A program made the position numbers and the translations under genes. DNA of 64,000 bases from Candidatus Saccharimonadota bacterium (GTDB lineage: Bacteria; Patescibacteriota; Saccharimonadia; Saccharimonadales; Saccharimonadaceae). Of the stretch, positions 32,424-41,684 are shown piece by piece. Where the stretch lies: contig CAJPIO010000002.1 in assembly GCA_905365145.1 (NCBI GenBank), positions 124,001-188,000 on the forward strand. Reading direction: 5' to 3'. The notes beneath the pieces were generated by a model that saw only the letters and a list, made by a program, of their open reading frames with translations, did no database searches and had not been told where the DNA came from. Positions within the stretch are counted from its first letter, which is position 1. Each line of letters starts with the position of its first letter.

Positions 32424-33440
32424 TCATATTCGCTTGGTAAATATCATCGCCCGGTGATCGCGAGTTTGCGAGTTTTTTATCCACTCCCCAGCGCAAGTCA
32501 TCAGATTCAAGCCTTCAGACACACCATCAGCTGGACGCATAAAACTATTCATATCAACATCAGATATCTTGATTATTTGTTTTTTAACCACTTGGTAGCG
32601 CAACATTTGGCCGTCACCGCGTTCAACGCTGACTGTATCACCAACATTTAGCGACTCTAGCTTATTAAAAATTCCCCCCAAAGTCATACCAGATGCGTGG
32701 CCAATAATAATAGATGCTCCCGGCTGCCCCGGCTTGACGCTGCCAGTATACCATCCTGTATCAAAAATATTGACAGGCGATTGCATTGAGCCGTCGGCAT
32801 TAACGCTCATCGGCAATACTCGAGCTTTAACCCCTAGCTTCTCAATAGTAATCACTCTCGGTAAATCTGCAGCTACCTTGTATTTAGCGATGGCGTCGCC
32901 AGAAACTTTTGTTTCGTCTTTACCTTCATTGCTCCGTCGATCATTCGGGTCATCGCTGCGTGCAGCCACCGTCGCTGTATTTACAGTATCTTTTATCCGA
33001 TTATTTAACAGCCAAGAGTCCACTAATGAATATACCGAAACCAGCAAGAGAATCGACGCCGCAACACCAGATAATTTCTTGCGAAAATTACCGCTCATGA
33101 TTTCTTTTAAGCGCCGCTTGGTGGAGTGTTTTTCACCGCCCATTTGGCTAGCAGCTGTTAGTTTTTCATAAATAATAAGCAAGCGAGCTGTCCGAGCTAG
33201 CTTTCTATTAATTCTCGTATAATCTCTAGGTTTTTTGTTTTGGAAAGACTGCTCTTTTGGACTTGGCGAGACAGGCTGCACTGCGATATCCATAATTCGC
33301 TTCATACTAGGCTGGCTAGCAGCGTCCGCTACAACATCATTCGCCAATCTACGCCGCGGTACGACTACCCGGCCTCGTGCTTTTGGCAGTACCTCCAGAC
33401 TACGAGCAACTCGTTCTCTTTGCGTCATTGCTTGCTTCAT
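32424..33440 (-). CDS. Sortase
   Basis: A 338-residue sortase with an unusually long N-terminal cytoplasmic part (about 140 residues, basic), an anchor helix (KKLSGVAASILLLVSVYSLV) and a C-terminal sortase barrel. Catalytic His is in SIIIGHASGMT, Cys in LNLMTCAGEW and Arg in TRDHRAMIFTKR. Sortases cut sorting signals and attach proteins covalently to the envelope. The adjacent upstream gene encodes a protein with an APNTG signal, its probable substrate. A second in-frame ATG (33428), 10 bases after TATAAT, may be the true start. Confidence 0.88.
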   Translation of the reverse strand: MKQAMTQRERVARSLEVLPKARGRVVVPRRRLANDVVADAASQPSMKRIMDIAVQPVSPSPKEQSFQNKKPRDYTRINRKLARTARLLIIYEKLTAASQMGGEKHSTKRRLKEIMSGNFRKKLSGVAASILLLVSVYSLVDSWLLNNRIKDTVNTATVAARSDDPNDRRSNEGKDETKVSGDAIAKYKVAADLPRVITIEKLGVKARVLPMSVNADGSMQSPVNIFDTGWYTGSVKPGQPGASIIIGHASGMTLGGIFNKLESLNVGDTVSVERGDGQMLRYQVVKKQIIKISDVDMNSFMRPADGVSEGLNLMTCAGEWIKNSQTRDHRAMIFTKRI

Positions 33441-33449
33441 TATAGCTAA

Positions 33450-33487
33450 CAGGCACGCCTCGCGTCAAACCGCTTACGGCGTGCCTG
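33450..33487 (-). terminator. Strong hairpin between surface-protein and sortase genes
   Basis: CAGGCACGCC (33450-33459) pairs with GGCGTGCCTG (33478-33487), 10 perfect pairs. There is no T-run, so it is only a possible terminator or mRNA-stability element. Confidence 0.45.
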
Positions 33488-33516
33488 CCTCCAATCTTAA
33501 TCGTTATAAGTCTTGG

Positions 33517-35097
33517 TTATTTCTTGCCAAAACTCTTTCGTTTTGCCATGAATAGCAGGATTGCTGCCGAAGCCACACCAACGATAGTTCCAGCCAAATT
33601 AACTGCTACATTTTCGCCGCCCGTATTTGGAGCCTTCGGACCTGTCGAATCATTCTGCGCCGTTAGCACAACGTCATTGCCATCGCCGCCAACATAGCTA
33701 ATCTTGAAGGTTGCGCCATCCACAGCGAACTCTGCACCTTCGGGCAAACCATTGAATGTCCCTTGAACCGGAGCACTACCGTTATTGTTGATAATCGTAA
33801 AGGTATCACCCTTCTTGATGGTACCGCCAGGCAGATATACCAGCTCTAATTTCGGAGAACTACCACCGTTGCTAAGCTGGACGCTCTGCGCAACAATCTG
33901 ATCATAATGATCTTTATCTAGAATTTCTGCCTTGTATACGCCAGTACCGTTCATATAGAAGTCATTCAGTACAGTAATCTTGCCTGGCGAATTACCTGGA
34001 GCAACGACACCTGCCACATTAAGACTCTTTACCGTAGCATTACCGCCAAATACACCGCCCTCATCGACATAAACATCAGAGCGGCTGCCGTTTAGCAAGA
34101 CTGTTTCGCCCTTTCTAACGCTTACCGACTCATTAGGTTTGTCGCCGTCCAATTTTATCAGCTTAGCTTCGTGGGCATTACCGTGCTGTCCATTCGGCGT
34201 ACCGCTGGTGTTGTCCGAAGATTCAACTAGCAGAGTACCCTTGTTATCTTTATGAGCAACCAGTTTACCAGGGCCACTGAGCTTGCCAGTAATCTTCACT
34301 GTCACGTTCGAAAGTAATTTATATTCAACATTGCCATTGAGTACAATGTCGCCAGATAGAACTGTTGTCACGTTTGAAGAACCGCCGCCAGAGCCCAAAC
34401 AACTTATTCCATGGGAAATCATCGCGCCGTTTTCAAAAGTAATTTTGCTGGCGCTTGTTTCGTTATCAGCATATTTAACTCCTAGCTCGCCACTACTTTT
34501 AACTGTAATGTTATTAGCACCTTCTAGCGGTACGCTAGCGTTTTCGCCAACAATTTTCTCTGAAGCTTTTACAGAATTGCTTATAGAATTGCATCCGCTA
34601 TTAGCAACTTCAAAGCGATTAATGCTTGTTTCGTTCTTAAATTTTCCGTCGAATCCGTTAGATTTCAAGTTTGACAAGCCAGTAACAGCACCAGTAACAT
34701 ATATATAAGGAATCTCAACCTTGTCATCCACGCTAGTCTTATCACCACTGAACTCAGCATCCGGTGTAAATTTCAGCGTATCAATCGTATAGCTAGCGCA
34801 TGTCGGACTAGCATCAGCATTGTTCATCTTCGAAACAGATAGACCCGACAAAGCAACGTTCAAATCATTCTGAATCTTCTCGCTAGCTCCGTTGGCACAT
34901 GTAAATACCAGCTTAGCGCCCTCTGTTGGTACTTGGCCGTCTTTCCAGTTGCCAGCAGTTGACATTTTGTGGTCGCCAGCAGCGCCCGTCCACGTGAATG
35001 CAGTCGGCGCAGCATTGGCTGGCGCGTTAAATACCACTGCGCCAACAACAGCTGCCACTGACACAGCACTAGCCAATTTGACATAGGGAACACCCAT
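33517..35097 (-). CDS. Sortase-anchored surface protein (autotransporter-like beta-helix)
   Basis: A 526-residue exported protein. Signal peptide of about 30 residues (AVSVAAVVGAVVFNAPANAA). The mature part opens with FTWTGAAGDHKMSTAGNW, as in autotransporter-associated beta-strand repeat proteins, and continues with repetitive Gly/Ser/Asn-rich strands. Near the end GDTFTIINNNGSAPVQGTF and GGDGNDVVLT are typical. The C-terminus is a classic cell-wall sorting signal: APNTG, hydrophobic helix, basic MAKRKSFGKK. Likely displayed at high level. Promoter and sortase lie on either side. Confidence 0.85.
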   Translation of the reverse strand: MGVPYVKLASAVSVAAVVGAVVFNAPANAAPTAFTWTGAAGDHKMSTAGNWKDGQVPTEGAKLVFTCANGASEKIQNDLNVALSGLSVSKMNNADASPTCASYTIDTLKFTPDAEFSGDKTSVDDKVEIPYIYVTGAVTGLSNLKSNGFDGKFKNETSINRFEVANSGCNSISNSVKASEKIVGENASVPLEGANNITVKSSGELGVKYADNETSASKITFENGAMISHGISCLGSGGGSSNVTTVLSGDIVLNGNVEYKLLSNVTVKITGKLSGPGKLVAHKDNKGTLLVESSDNTSGTPNGQHGNAHEAKLIKLDGDKPNESVSVRKGETVLLNGSRSDVYVDEGGVFGGNATVKSLNVAGVVAPGNSPGKITVLNDFYMNGTGVYKAEILDKDHYDQIVAQSVQLSNGGSSPKLELVYLPGGTIKKGDTFTIINNNGSAPVQGTFNGLPEGAEFAVDGATFKISYVGGDGNDVVLTAQNDSTGPKAPNTGGENVAVNLAGTIVGVASAAILLFMAKRKSFGKK

Positions 35098-35146
35098 ATT
35101 GTTTTTCTCCTGTACACATTTGTGTTTTAATTTAGTTTACGCTTTT

Positions 35147-35175
35147 ATGGTAGCATTACTTAACAATTTTTTCAA
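35147..35175 (-). promoter_or_regulatory. Promoter of the surface-protein gene
   Basis: Minus strand TTGAAA (35175-35170), 17-base spacer with TGC, TACCAT (35152-35147). A 50-base leader and the CAGGAG ribosome site follow. Confidence 0.5.
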
Positions 35176-35255
35176 GTATTATAGTATAAAATACAACGAA
35201 AATTACACGCTTACCCTAATGTTTGCTGCAATAGTAAGCTATTTATAAAATCTAT

Positions 35256-35287
35256 TTAAAAAGGCCTTGACTTAACCTGTCGAGGCC
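35256..35287 (-). terminator. Terminator downstream of tRNA-Asn
   Basis: On the minus strand GGCCT pairs with AGGCC (with inner GAC/GTC), followed by TTTTTAAA. It lies 40 bases past the tRNA. Confidence 0.65.
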
Positions 35288-35323
35288 GTTTGCCCGGTAT
35301 ACCAGGCAATTTATCTATCAATT

Positions 35324-35398
35324 TGGCTCCGGCAGCTGGGCTCGAACCAGCGACCTAATGGTTAACAGCCATCCGCTCTACCACTGAGCTATGCCGGA
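35324..35398 (-). tRNA. tRNA-Asn (anticodon GTT)
   Basis: Full cloverleaf on the minus strand: acceptor TCCGGCA/TGCCGGA, D arm with AGCTCAGTGGTAGAGC, anticodon loop CTGTTAA (GTT), T arm with GGTTCGAGCC, discriminator G and encoded CCA. No intron. Confidence 0.95.
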
Positions 35399-35458
35399 AT
35401 ACATTCTACGTCACCGTAGATACCAGTATTGTAACTTATTATATAAAAGGTGTAAAGC

Positions 35459-37324
35459 CTACCGCGCCCGCAGCGCATCAAGTTGTTTTGCCAAATCAGC
35501 AATCGCCTCCCAACTAGCGCCATCGGTCATAATTGACAGTACGTACGTACCGTGCGAACCATAAACAATCGCCGAGTCGTGCAATAATCCATTCATAAAG
35601 CCAACCTTATCGGCAACCGTCCCTGATACGCCCGCTGGAATACCTTTGCGATACGCATTTTTCTTCATGGCTTCTAACAAGCGCTGCTGATTGGCACTCG
35701 AAAAGTTTTGGCCGGTTGCAATCATACCTAGCAGCAGGGCTTGATCATTCGCCGTCGTATACGGTCCGCCGCCTTTCATAAATGTCGAGTTCTTAAGGCC
35801 AATGGCGTTAGCTTCGCTAGTCAAAGTACTAACTCCAATTGCGTTCAAGAAACTTTCCGCGCAAGCATTGTCACTCAAACTAATCATTTTATTAAAACAT
35901 GCTTGATCACTATCCCAACTACGCGCACCGCTATCAATACGCTTCAGCAAGCTATAAGCCACTAGCAATTTGTAGGTGCTAGCTGTTACAAATTGCTTAT
36001 CGCCATTATATTCAGCGCGGCGTTTTTTGCCGTCAAGTTCTATCATCGACACGCCATAAGTTCCCGGATGGTCTTTGGCAAAATTCTCCATCAAAGCCGA
36101 CAAGCCAGCATCGCTCGAGCTATATGTCCGCGTATATTCTTCGCGCGGCGGCACAGCCTTGGTAACAGCATCAAGCTGCAAACTGCCGCCGTCGATTGTA
36201 CTTTGTAATTTCTGTAGCATTACCGCCACATCAAGTGCTTGCCCTGAACTACCTGTCTGCTTACTAACAATAGTGAAGTCATGCGTAGTAATTTTCGACA
36301 CCCCAGGCGCCACAGTAACAATTTTCGCTACCGTATCATTCAGCCATTTGCCAGTACGTTCAGCATTCAGCGTAGCCACCAATTCTTTATCTTTAGCAGT
36401 AAAATCAAGCCAAGCGTAAACTGTCTGCGCATCAACTGCGACGGTTTTATCTCTAGCTTTTATTCGAATACCTTCCGCTAGATGCTTAGTCAGCTTTTGC
36501 GCCAATTGTCTAGCTTTTTCATCGCTCACCGCTGGTTTGATATCTATTTTATTAACGTTAATCGTCGTCGGCTGATGTAATTTTGGTTTGATATCGCGAA
36601 CAGATTGTTTAATTTTGGCCTCATCGCATTTACCGCCAAGCCTAGACCTCTGCAACTCAAGCTGCGCCCCTTTGGCTTTAAGCGTAGCATTGGTCGGGCT
36701 AACTTGGCAGCGAGCAACTATTTTGTCGTTAACAGCTGCATCCGTTTGGTTGGTAAATTTAGGGGCTGGCGACGAACCGTAATTCAAGCCATACCAAAAC
36801 AATGAAGTTGGCACTAATCGCACATACCAAGGATAATCGTACTGCTTGATCCGCTGCGAATTATCAACCGAGACAGCAATATCACGCAGATTAATACTAA
36901 CCGCCGGCTTGTCTGAATTATTCATCGTGATGTTAAGAGCATGGTCGCTATACGCTTGATTAGCTTTTTTAGCCGCCGCATCTTTAGCTATACCGCCAAT
37001 TGCTAATCCGTCAACGTGAGCAAACGGCAAGGTCTTATCGCCTGGATAAGCCAACTGTACAATTACTAGAAGAAAAGTCAAACTTGCTGCCGCACCGACT
37101 GCATATTTACGGAAATGCTTGTGGCGTAACAAACGTTGTAATTTTATCTTCAATGAAGCAGCTTGGTAATTGACCTGCCGATATGTGCCATAAACTAGAC
37201 GCCGCAATTTCAATCGCCAAGCGCTAGATTTAGTAGATTTAGCGGCATGGACCGCCGCTTTAGTACCAGTATAACGCTGGCGGTACGATGGTTTACGCGC
37301 TATCCGTCTCACGCGGCCCCTCAT
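35459..37324 (-). CDS. Membrane-anchored serine beta-lactamase-fold protein with PG-binding domain
   Basis: A 621-residue protein with a basic cytoplasmic head, an anchor helix near residues 77-94, and a VanW/YoaR-type peptidoglycan-binding region (FAHVDGLAIGGIAKDAA, then WYGLNYG). The C-terminal class A beta-lactamase-like domain has S-x-x-K at VTASTYKLLV (Ser about 449), SDN in LSDNACAES and a KVG variant of KTG. It could be a D,D-peptidase or a penicillin-interacting enzyme rather than a drug-resistance enzyme. Start ATG 37324 overlaps the upstream lexA-like gene by 32 bases. Confidence 0.82.
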   Translation of the reverse strand: MRGRVRRIARKPSYRQRYTGTKAAVHAAKSTKSSAWRLKLRRLVYGTYRQVNYQAASLKIKLQRLLRHKHFRKYAVGAAASLTFLLVIVQLAYPGDKTLPFAHVDGLAIGGIAKDAAAKKANQAYSDHALNITMNNSDKPAVSINLRDIAVSVDNSQRIKQYDYPWYVRLVPTSLFWYGLNYGSSPAPKFTNQTDAAVNDKIVARCQVSPTNATLKAKGAQLELQRSRLGGKCDEAKIKQSVRDIKPKLHQPTTINVNKIDIKPAVSDEKARQLAQKLTKHLAEGIRIKARDKTVAVDAQTVYAWLDFTAKDKELVATLNAERTGKWLNDTVAKIVTVAPGVSKITTHDFTIVSKQTGSSGQALDVAVMLQKLQSTIDGGSLQLDAVTKAVPPREEYTRTYSSSDAGLSALMENFAKDHPGTYGVSMIELDGKKRRAEYNGDKQFVTASTYKLLVAYSLLKRIDSGARSWDSDQACFNKMISLSDNACAESFLNAIGVSTLTSEANAIGLKNSTFMKGGGPYTTANDQALLLGMIATGQNFSSANQQRLLEAMKKNAYRKGIPAGVSGTVADKVGFMNGLLHDSAIVYGSHGTYVLSIMTDGASWEAIADLAKQLDALRAR

Positions 37325-37718
37325 AACCAAGAATTTGTAATGCCGATTGCAGCGTTTGAATATCCTGGCGTGCCTTATCGTCGTCTTGCTTCTGCAAATC
37401 GGCTATTTTAGCGCGAATACAGCGTTCAGTTATCGCGTCTGTCGAATCCAAAACTTCTGGCGTGGTTTTTGGCGCCGCAACCACGTCGATCACCTCTAGC
37501 GACCGCGCTGAATTATCACGCTTACGCAAGTGGCCGCGGGAGATCAAATTATCAATATGCGCTGCCACTGTCGAAACACTTTTGTAATTAAGCGCCCGCA
37601 TTATCTCGCGATAGCTTGGCCCGTAGCCGTTATCTTTTATAAAGTTATCAATAAATAGTAAAAGCTCGTACTGCTTCTTGGTCGGATTAATTGCCGCCGA
37701 TTGAGCTTGTGCTACCAT
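37293..37718 (-). CDS. LexA-like DNA-binding protein lacking the peptidase domain
   Basis: A 141-residue protein. Its first 70 residues match the LexA winged helix (PTKKQYELLLFIDNFIKDNG, YGPSYREIMRALNYKSVSTV, then LISRGHLRKRDNSARSLEV). The Ser-Lys self-cleavage domain is absent, replaced by a helical, charged tail. It therefore cannot be an ordinary SOS switch and may be a constitutive or partner-controlled repressor. Start ATG 37718 lies 6 bases after TATAGT. Confidence 0.82.
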   Translation of the reverse strand: MVAQAQSAAINPTKKQYELLLFIDNFIKDNGYGPSYREIMRALNYKSVSTVAAHIDNLISRGHLRKRDNSARSLEVIDVVAAPKTTPEVLDSTDAITERCIRAKIADLQKQDDDKARQDIQTLQSALQILGYEGPRETDSA

Positions 37719-37724
37719 ACCTTC

Positions 37725-37730
37725 ACTATA
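37725..37730 (-). promoter_or_regulatory. -10 of the LexA-like gene, leaderless spacing
   Basis: TATAGT on the minus strand ends 6 bases before ATG 37718. Confidence 0.5.
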
Positions 37731-39060
37731 ACGAATCAACCAGCTCCCGGTCAAACGGTCGTACCACTATCAGCGCCGACAAGCCCCACCAAACTAGTGC
37801 TATTACATCATCAGCAAATACTGGCAAGAACAAACTAGCGATACTCAGGCCAATTCCAGACAAAAACATACCAAGCGCTAACCAATCGTTCCGCTGTCGC
37901 CATAACCGCCGCAAAACGACAATCATAATCATCAAGTAAATCGCCAAGCCCAACCAACCAGCTTCGTGCACGATAAATAAATATTGGTTCTCGATAATCA
38001 CCCCTGAATCGCCTAATAACGATGCCGACCCAGTACTGCCAATACCAGCACCGAATGGCTGCTGTGCTGCCTTGATGACGCCATCACGTAGCGACGAAAG
38101 GTGGTCATCATTTGAGGTTCTAGCAGAACCTGTGGCAGGATTATCATGCAAAATCACATTATGCATAAAGCTGGTATCGTGCAGCAAATAAGCTCCGCCC
38201 GCAATTACAATTAAAACTCCCCCAGCAATCGATATCCAAGCTTTTTTAGGTAATTTCCGGCCATATTGATGAGCAAAAAGCCCGCCTAACGCTGCTAGAG
38301 TCCCCAGAATCGCCGCCCGCGAATAACTAATGTAAAGGGCTATACTAGAACTAACGGCTGCCAAAACGCCGTAGACGCGCAACTTAGCGCTATCCCGCCA
38401 TTTTGCCGCCAAAAATACCGACGCCAACACCAATCCGCCAAGCGCGTACGCTCCTAGCGGATTCGGCCCGCGCAGCGTGCTGCCAAAGCGCACATAAGCC
38501 TCGTTTGAATCAACCGTCATATACGGTACGATCGTTGTCTGGCTGTAACCGAATATTGTCAAGAAATCCCGCGGCAAAGCCAATTGCAAACAAGCAAACC
38601 CAATAATTACCGCCGCTGCCGCCAGCATACATTTCAACAAAATTTGCCGATAGCGCGGATAGAGATAAATAAAACCATACATCGTCGCCGCCATTAGACC
38701 CCAGCGCAAATCAATTACCAGGCCAGCAATCACAGTTGCCGCTGAATTACCCGCAGCCAGCGATATTCCTGCTAAAACTAAATGCCACAGCGCAAAACCA
38801 GCAATCAACCATAGCAACTTATCGCGCAGCCAAAATCGCCAAGCATGGCGCCGCCAACCCAGGATAATCACCAGAACAAAAGCTACCATTAACAGTACTT
38901 CTTTCCATGCTTTGGCATACAGCGCAACCAGCGGCCAATGCGTACTCGCCAAAACCGTCAACGGCGTATGAATTGCCAAACCTAGCATAATCGCAGCCAA
39001 CAGCACCAGCGTTACCGAAGCTAGCCGACGCTCCAAATTATCGGTGTTGAGATTGCTCAT
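37726..39060 (-). CDS. O-antigen ligase / Wzy-like membrane protein
   Basis: A 444-residue polytopic protein, about 10-12 membrane helices, with the RFGSTLRGPNPLGAY segment and the large periplasmic loop before SSLRDGVIKAAQQPFGAGIG, both typical of the O-antigen ligase/polymerase family. The loop holds a conserved GxGxxGS stretch. It joins or polymerises lipid-linked glycans outside the membrane. Start ATG 39060 is chosen because TATAAT ends 7 bases before it; an upstream extension to 39165 would cross the promoter. It is divergent to the WcaJ-like gene, sharing a 38-base promoter region. Confidence 0.82.
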   Translation of the reverse strand: MSNLNTDNLERRLASVTLVLLAAIMLGLAIHTPLTVLASTHWPLVALYAKAWKEVLLMVAFVLVIILGWRRHAWRFWLRDKLLWLIAGFALWHLVLAGISLAAGNSAATVIAGLVIDLRWGLMAATMYGFIYLYPRYRQILLKCMLAAAAVIIGFACLQLALPRDFLTIFGYSQTTIVPYMTVDSNEAYVRFGSTLRGPNPLGAYALGGLVLASVFLAAKWRDSAKLRVYGVLAAVSSSIALYISYSRAAILGTLAALGGLFAHQYGRKLPKKAWISIAGGVLIVIAGGAYLLHDTSFMHNVILHDNPATGSARTSNDDHLSSLRDGVIKAAQQPFGAGIGSTGSASLLGDSGVIIENQYLFIVHEAGWLGLAIYLMIMIVVLRRLWRQRNDWLALGMFLSGIGLSIASLFLPVFADDVIALVWWGLSALIVVRPFDRELVDSL

Positions 39061-39067
39061 GCTATCT

Positions 39068-39090
39068 ATTATAACGAAAGTTGTTATAAT
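39068..39090. promoter_or_regulatory. Compact divergent promoter region
   Basis: Minus strand TATAAT (39073-39068) ends 7 bases before ATG 39060. Plus strand TGTTATAAT (39082-39090) ends 8 bases before ATG 39099. Both -10 elements and both starts are packed into under 40 bases. Confidence 0.55.
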
Positions 39091-39098
39091 GAAGACAA

Positions 39099-40535
39099 AT
39101 GCCATCTCATAACACCAAGTCTTACAGCCTAATCCTGATGGCGGCCGACGCGATTGTGCTGGCAATTGTTTTTGCCGCAGCCTATTATATTCGCACTCAA
39201 GTCGACCAGCGCGTACTCTTACACATTGTTTACGCCTACGAATATATCATCGGCTTTGCCGTGATTACTCCGGTGTGGATACTGATTTTCGCTTCGCTCG
39301 GATTGTATAGTCCGAGCATTTATAACCGCCGCCTCGTCGAATGGAGCCGTATAACACTCGGCACTTTCATTGGTATACTGCTGGTGATTGGCTGGGAATA
39401 CTTCACTAGTATGCATATTTTTCCGGCCAGGCTAGTTGCTCTTTACGTTTTAATCGGCTCAACGATTGCCATTATTTTGGTACGCGAAATAATCCGCACT
39501 ATTCGCAACGAGTTATACCGCTACGGACACGGCGTCAGTCGAGTGTTGGTAATCGGCAATTCTGATGCGACGACCGATATTGCGATGTCCCTCGGCTCCA
39601 CCCACAAATCTGGTTATCAAATTGTAGCCTTCGCCGGGCCAGCAAAATTGTTGCCGCCGCATCTCGGTATCGTTCATTACGGCCGCGTCGAGACAGCACT
39701 CAAAGATATCAAAAAACTTAACATTAGTACTATAATTCAAACCGACCTTTATGCCAGCGAAGATCGCAATCACCAAATTTTAAGCGCCGCGCAAATTGCT
39801 CACATTCAATATAATTTCATCCCTGGTGAGCCAGAATTTTATACTGGTAAAAACACCGTCGATGTCTTTCTCGGCTATCCAATGATTACCGTCAGCCAAA
39901 CACCACTCATCGGCTGGGGAGCAATTGCCAAGCGGTTATTCGACTTAGTAGCCGTTATTATTACTTTGCCGCTCTGGGGATCAATGATAATAATAATCGC
40001 GTTGCTGCAAAAGATTTGCAATCCCGGACCGATTTTTTACCGTTCTAAGCGCTTGAGCCGTTTTTCGAAACCGATTCGCCTTTATAAGTTCCGCACCATG
40101 GGTGCTCAGTACGGCAAAAAGGACGCCAGTATCGAGTTTGAGGAAATGAATCGGCCTGATTTGGCCGCCGAATACCGGCGCGATCACAAAGTCGCCGATG
40201 ATCCGCGGATTACTTGGTTTGGCAAGTTCTTGCGTAATACTTCGCTTGATGAATTTCCGCAGTTTATCAACGTGCTGCTAGGCGATTTAAGCTTAGTCGG
40301 GCCGCGGCCAATTCTGCCGCAAGAAGTTAAATTCAGCAAAAATCGTACAGCGTTATTACATAGTGTCAAGTCTGGAGTAACTGGATTGTGGCAAGTCTCG
40401 GGCCGCAGCAACTTGAGCTTTGACGAACGGATTGAACTTGAGCTTTATTACGCTCAAAACTGGAGCTTTTGGCTAGACTTGCGGATACTTTTCAAAACAA
40501 TCGGTGTTGTACTACACAAAACGGGAGCGAGATAA
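39099..40535 (+). CDS. WcaJ/exopolysaccharide polyprenyl glycosylphosphotransferase
   Basis: A 478-residue enzyme with four N-terminal membrane helices, a CoA-binding-like middle part and the C-terminal bacterial sugar-transferase domain. The catalytic region shows FYRSKRLSRFSKPIRLYKFRTM, NTSLDEFPQFINVLLGDLSL and VGPRPILPQEV, then VSGRSNLSFDER. It moves a sugar-1-phosphate from a nucleotide to undecaprenyl phosphate, the first step of glycan assembly. The stop overlaps the start of the next gene (TAATG). Confidence 0.92.
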   Translation: MPSHNTKSYSLILMAADAIVLAIVFAAAYYIRTQVDQRVLLHIVYAYEYIIGFAVITPVWILIFASLGLYSPSIYNRRLVEWSRITLGTFIGILLVIGWEYFTSMHIFPARLVALYVLIGSTIAIILVREIIRTIRNELYRYGHGVSRVLVIGNSDATTDIAMSLGSTHKSGYQIVAFAGPAKLLPPHLGIVHYGRVETALKDIKKLNISTIIQTDLYASEDRNHQILSAAQIAHIQYNFIPGEPEFYTGKNTVDVFLGYPMITVSQTPLIGWGAIAKRLFDLVAVIITLPLWGSMIIIIALLQKICNPGPIFYRSKRLSRFSKPIRLYKFRTMGAQYGKKDASIEFEEMNRPDLAAEYRRDHKVADDPRITWFGKFLRNTSLDEFPQFINVLLGDLSLVGPRPILPQEVKFSKNRTALLHSVKSGVTGLWQVSGRSNLSFDERIELELYYAQNWSFWLDLRILFKTIGVVLHKTGAR

Positions 40536-41653
40536 TGAAGCGTCCGCGCATTGCAATTGTTTGCGACTTCTTGACAGCGATGGGCGGTGCCGAAAATGTC
40601 GTGCTAGCCATGCACGAAGCTTTTCCTGACGCGCCAATTTATACGGCAATATATAATCCCGACAAGGTTCCGGCTTTTGCTAAACTTGATATTCGTACCT
40701 CGAAACTACAAAAAATACCGCTGCGGCTGCGTAATTATTACAAACTTTTTCCGACGCTAGCAGTTAAAGCAATGCGCCAGCTCGATCTTAGTGAATTTGA
40801 TATTATTTTGACTAGTTCGTACCTGCACGGCCACCAAGTTACTAAAGCACGACCCAGCCAAGTTATTATCAATTATTGCCATACGCCGCCGCGCTACTAC
40901 TGGAGCCACTACGACGAATACCGCCGCGACCCTGGCTACGGTAAGCTTAATCCGTTTATTCGCCTGCTGATGCCGCTGCTAGTACCGCATCAGCGCCAGC
41001 TTGACCTGGAGGCGGCTAAACAAGTTGATGTCTTCATCGCCAACTCTACCGAAACGCAGAAACGCATCAAAAAACATTACGGCCGCAGCAGTACCGTAAT
41101 TCATCCGCCAGTCGAAACTAGCCGTTTTACACCTGCTCGCAAACGAGGCGACCACTACGTGACCATCGGCCGCCAACTACCTTATAAGCGCTACGATTTA
41201 GCCGTCAAAGCCGCTACCAAACTCAACAAAAAACTGATTGTTTTTGGCAACGGGCCAGCTCACGACCAGCTAGTCAAGCTTGCCGGCCCAACCGTCGAAT
41301 TCCGCACCGACCGCTTCGGCGATGCTAGCGATGCCGAATACGAGAAAGCTATCACAACTGCGCGCGGCTTTATTTATCCTGCCGAGGAGGATTTCGGTAT
41401 TGTCAGCGTCGAAGCATTGGCAGCCGGCGCACCCGTTATCGGCCTGGCACGCGGCGGCACCACTGATATAGTCACGTCGCCTGATATCGGCACGCTATTT
41501 CAACATCAAACCGTCGACGACATTGTAAAAGCCATCAAAATCGCCGAACAAACCCGCTTTTATCCGAGCAAACTCGCCCGCACCGCTAAACGCTTCGACA
41601 AAGGCCTTTTCTTGACTAAGATTAAAAAGGTTATTCGCGATAGCATTTCTTAA
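40535..41653 (+). CDS. Glycosyltransferase family 4
   Basis: A 372-residue GT-B enzyme. The N-domain opens RIAIVCDFLTAMGGAENV, and the C-domain carries the nucleotide-sugar site YPAEEDFGIVSVEALAAGAP (the EX7E motif). The early NYCHTPPRYYW segment matches mannosyl/rhamnosyltransferases. Retaining transfer of a hexose from GDP- or UDP-sugar is expected. ATG 40535 overlaps the WcaJ stop by one base, so it probably adds the next sugar. Confidence 0.9.
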   Translation: MKRPRIAIVCDFLTAMGGAENVVLAMHEAFPDAPIYTAIYNPDKVPAFAKLDIRTSKLQKIPLRLRNYYKLFPTLAVKAMRQLDLSEFDIILTSSYLHGHQVTKARPSQVIINYCHTPPRYYWSHYDEYRRDPGYGKLNPFIRLLMPLLVPHQRQLDLEAAKQVDVFIANSTETQKRIKKHYGRSSTVIHPPVETSRFTPARKRGDHYVTIGRQLPYKRYDLAVKAATKLNKKLIVFGNGPAHDQLVKLAGPTVEFRTDRFGDASDAEYEKAITTARGFIYPAEEDFGIVSVEALAAGAPVIGLARGGTTDIVTSPDIGTLFQHQTVDDIVKAIKIAEQTRFYPSKLARTAKRFDKGLFLTKIKKVIRDSIS

Positions 41654-41672
41654 TTAACTATTTGTTTTCGAG

Positions 41673-41678
41673 TATAAT
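41673..41678 (+). promoter_or_regulatory. -10 of galE, leaderless spacing
   Basis: TATAAT ends 6 bases before ATG 41685. Confidence 0.55.
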
Positions 41679-41684
41679 AAAACT

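Noticed and set aside
39061..39165. Extension of the O-antigen ligase start to 39165
   Set aside because: Would cross both divergent -10 elements and overlap the WcaJ start; ATG 39060 is better supported.
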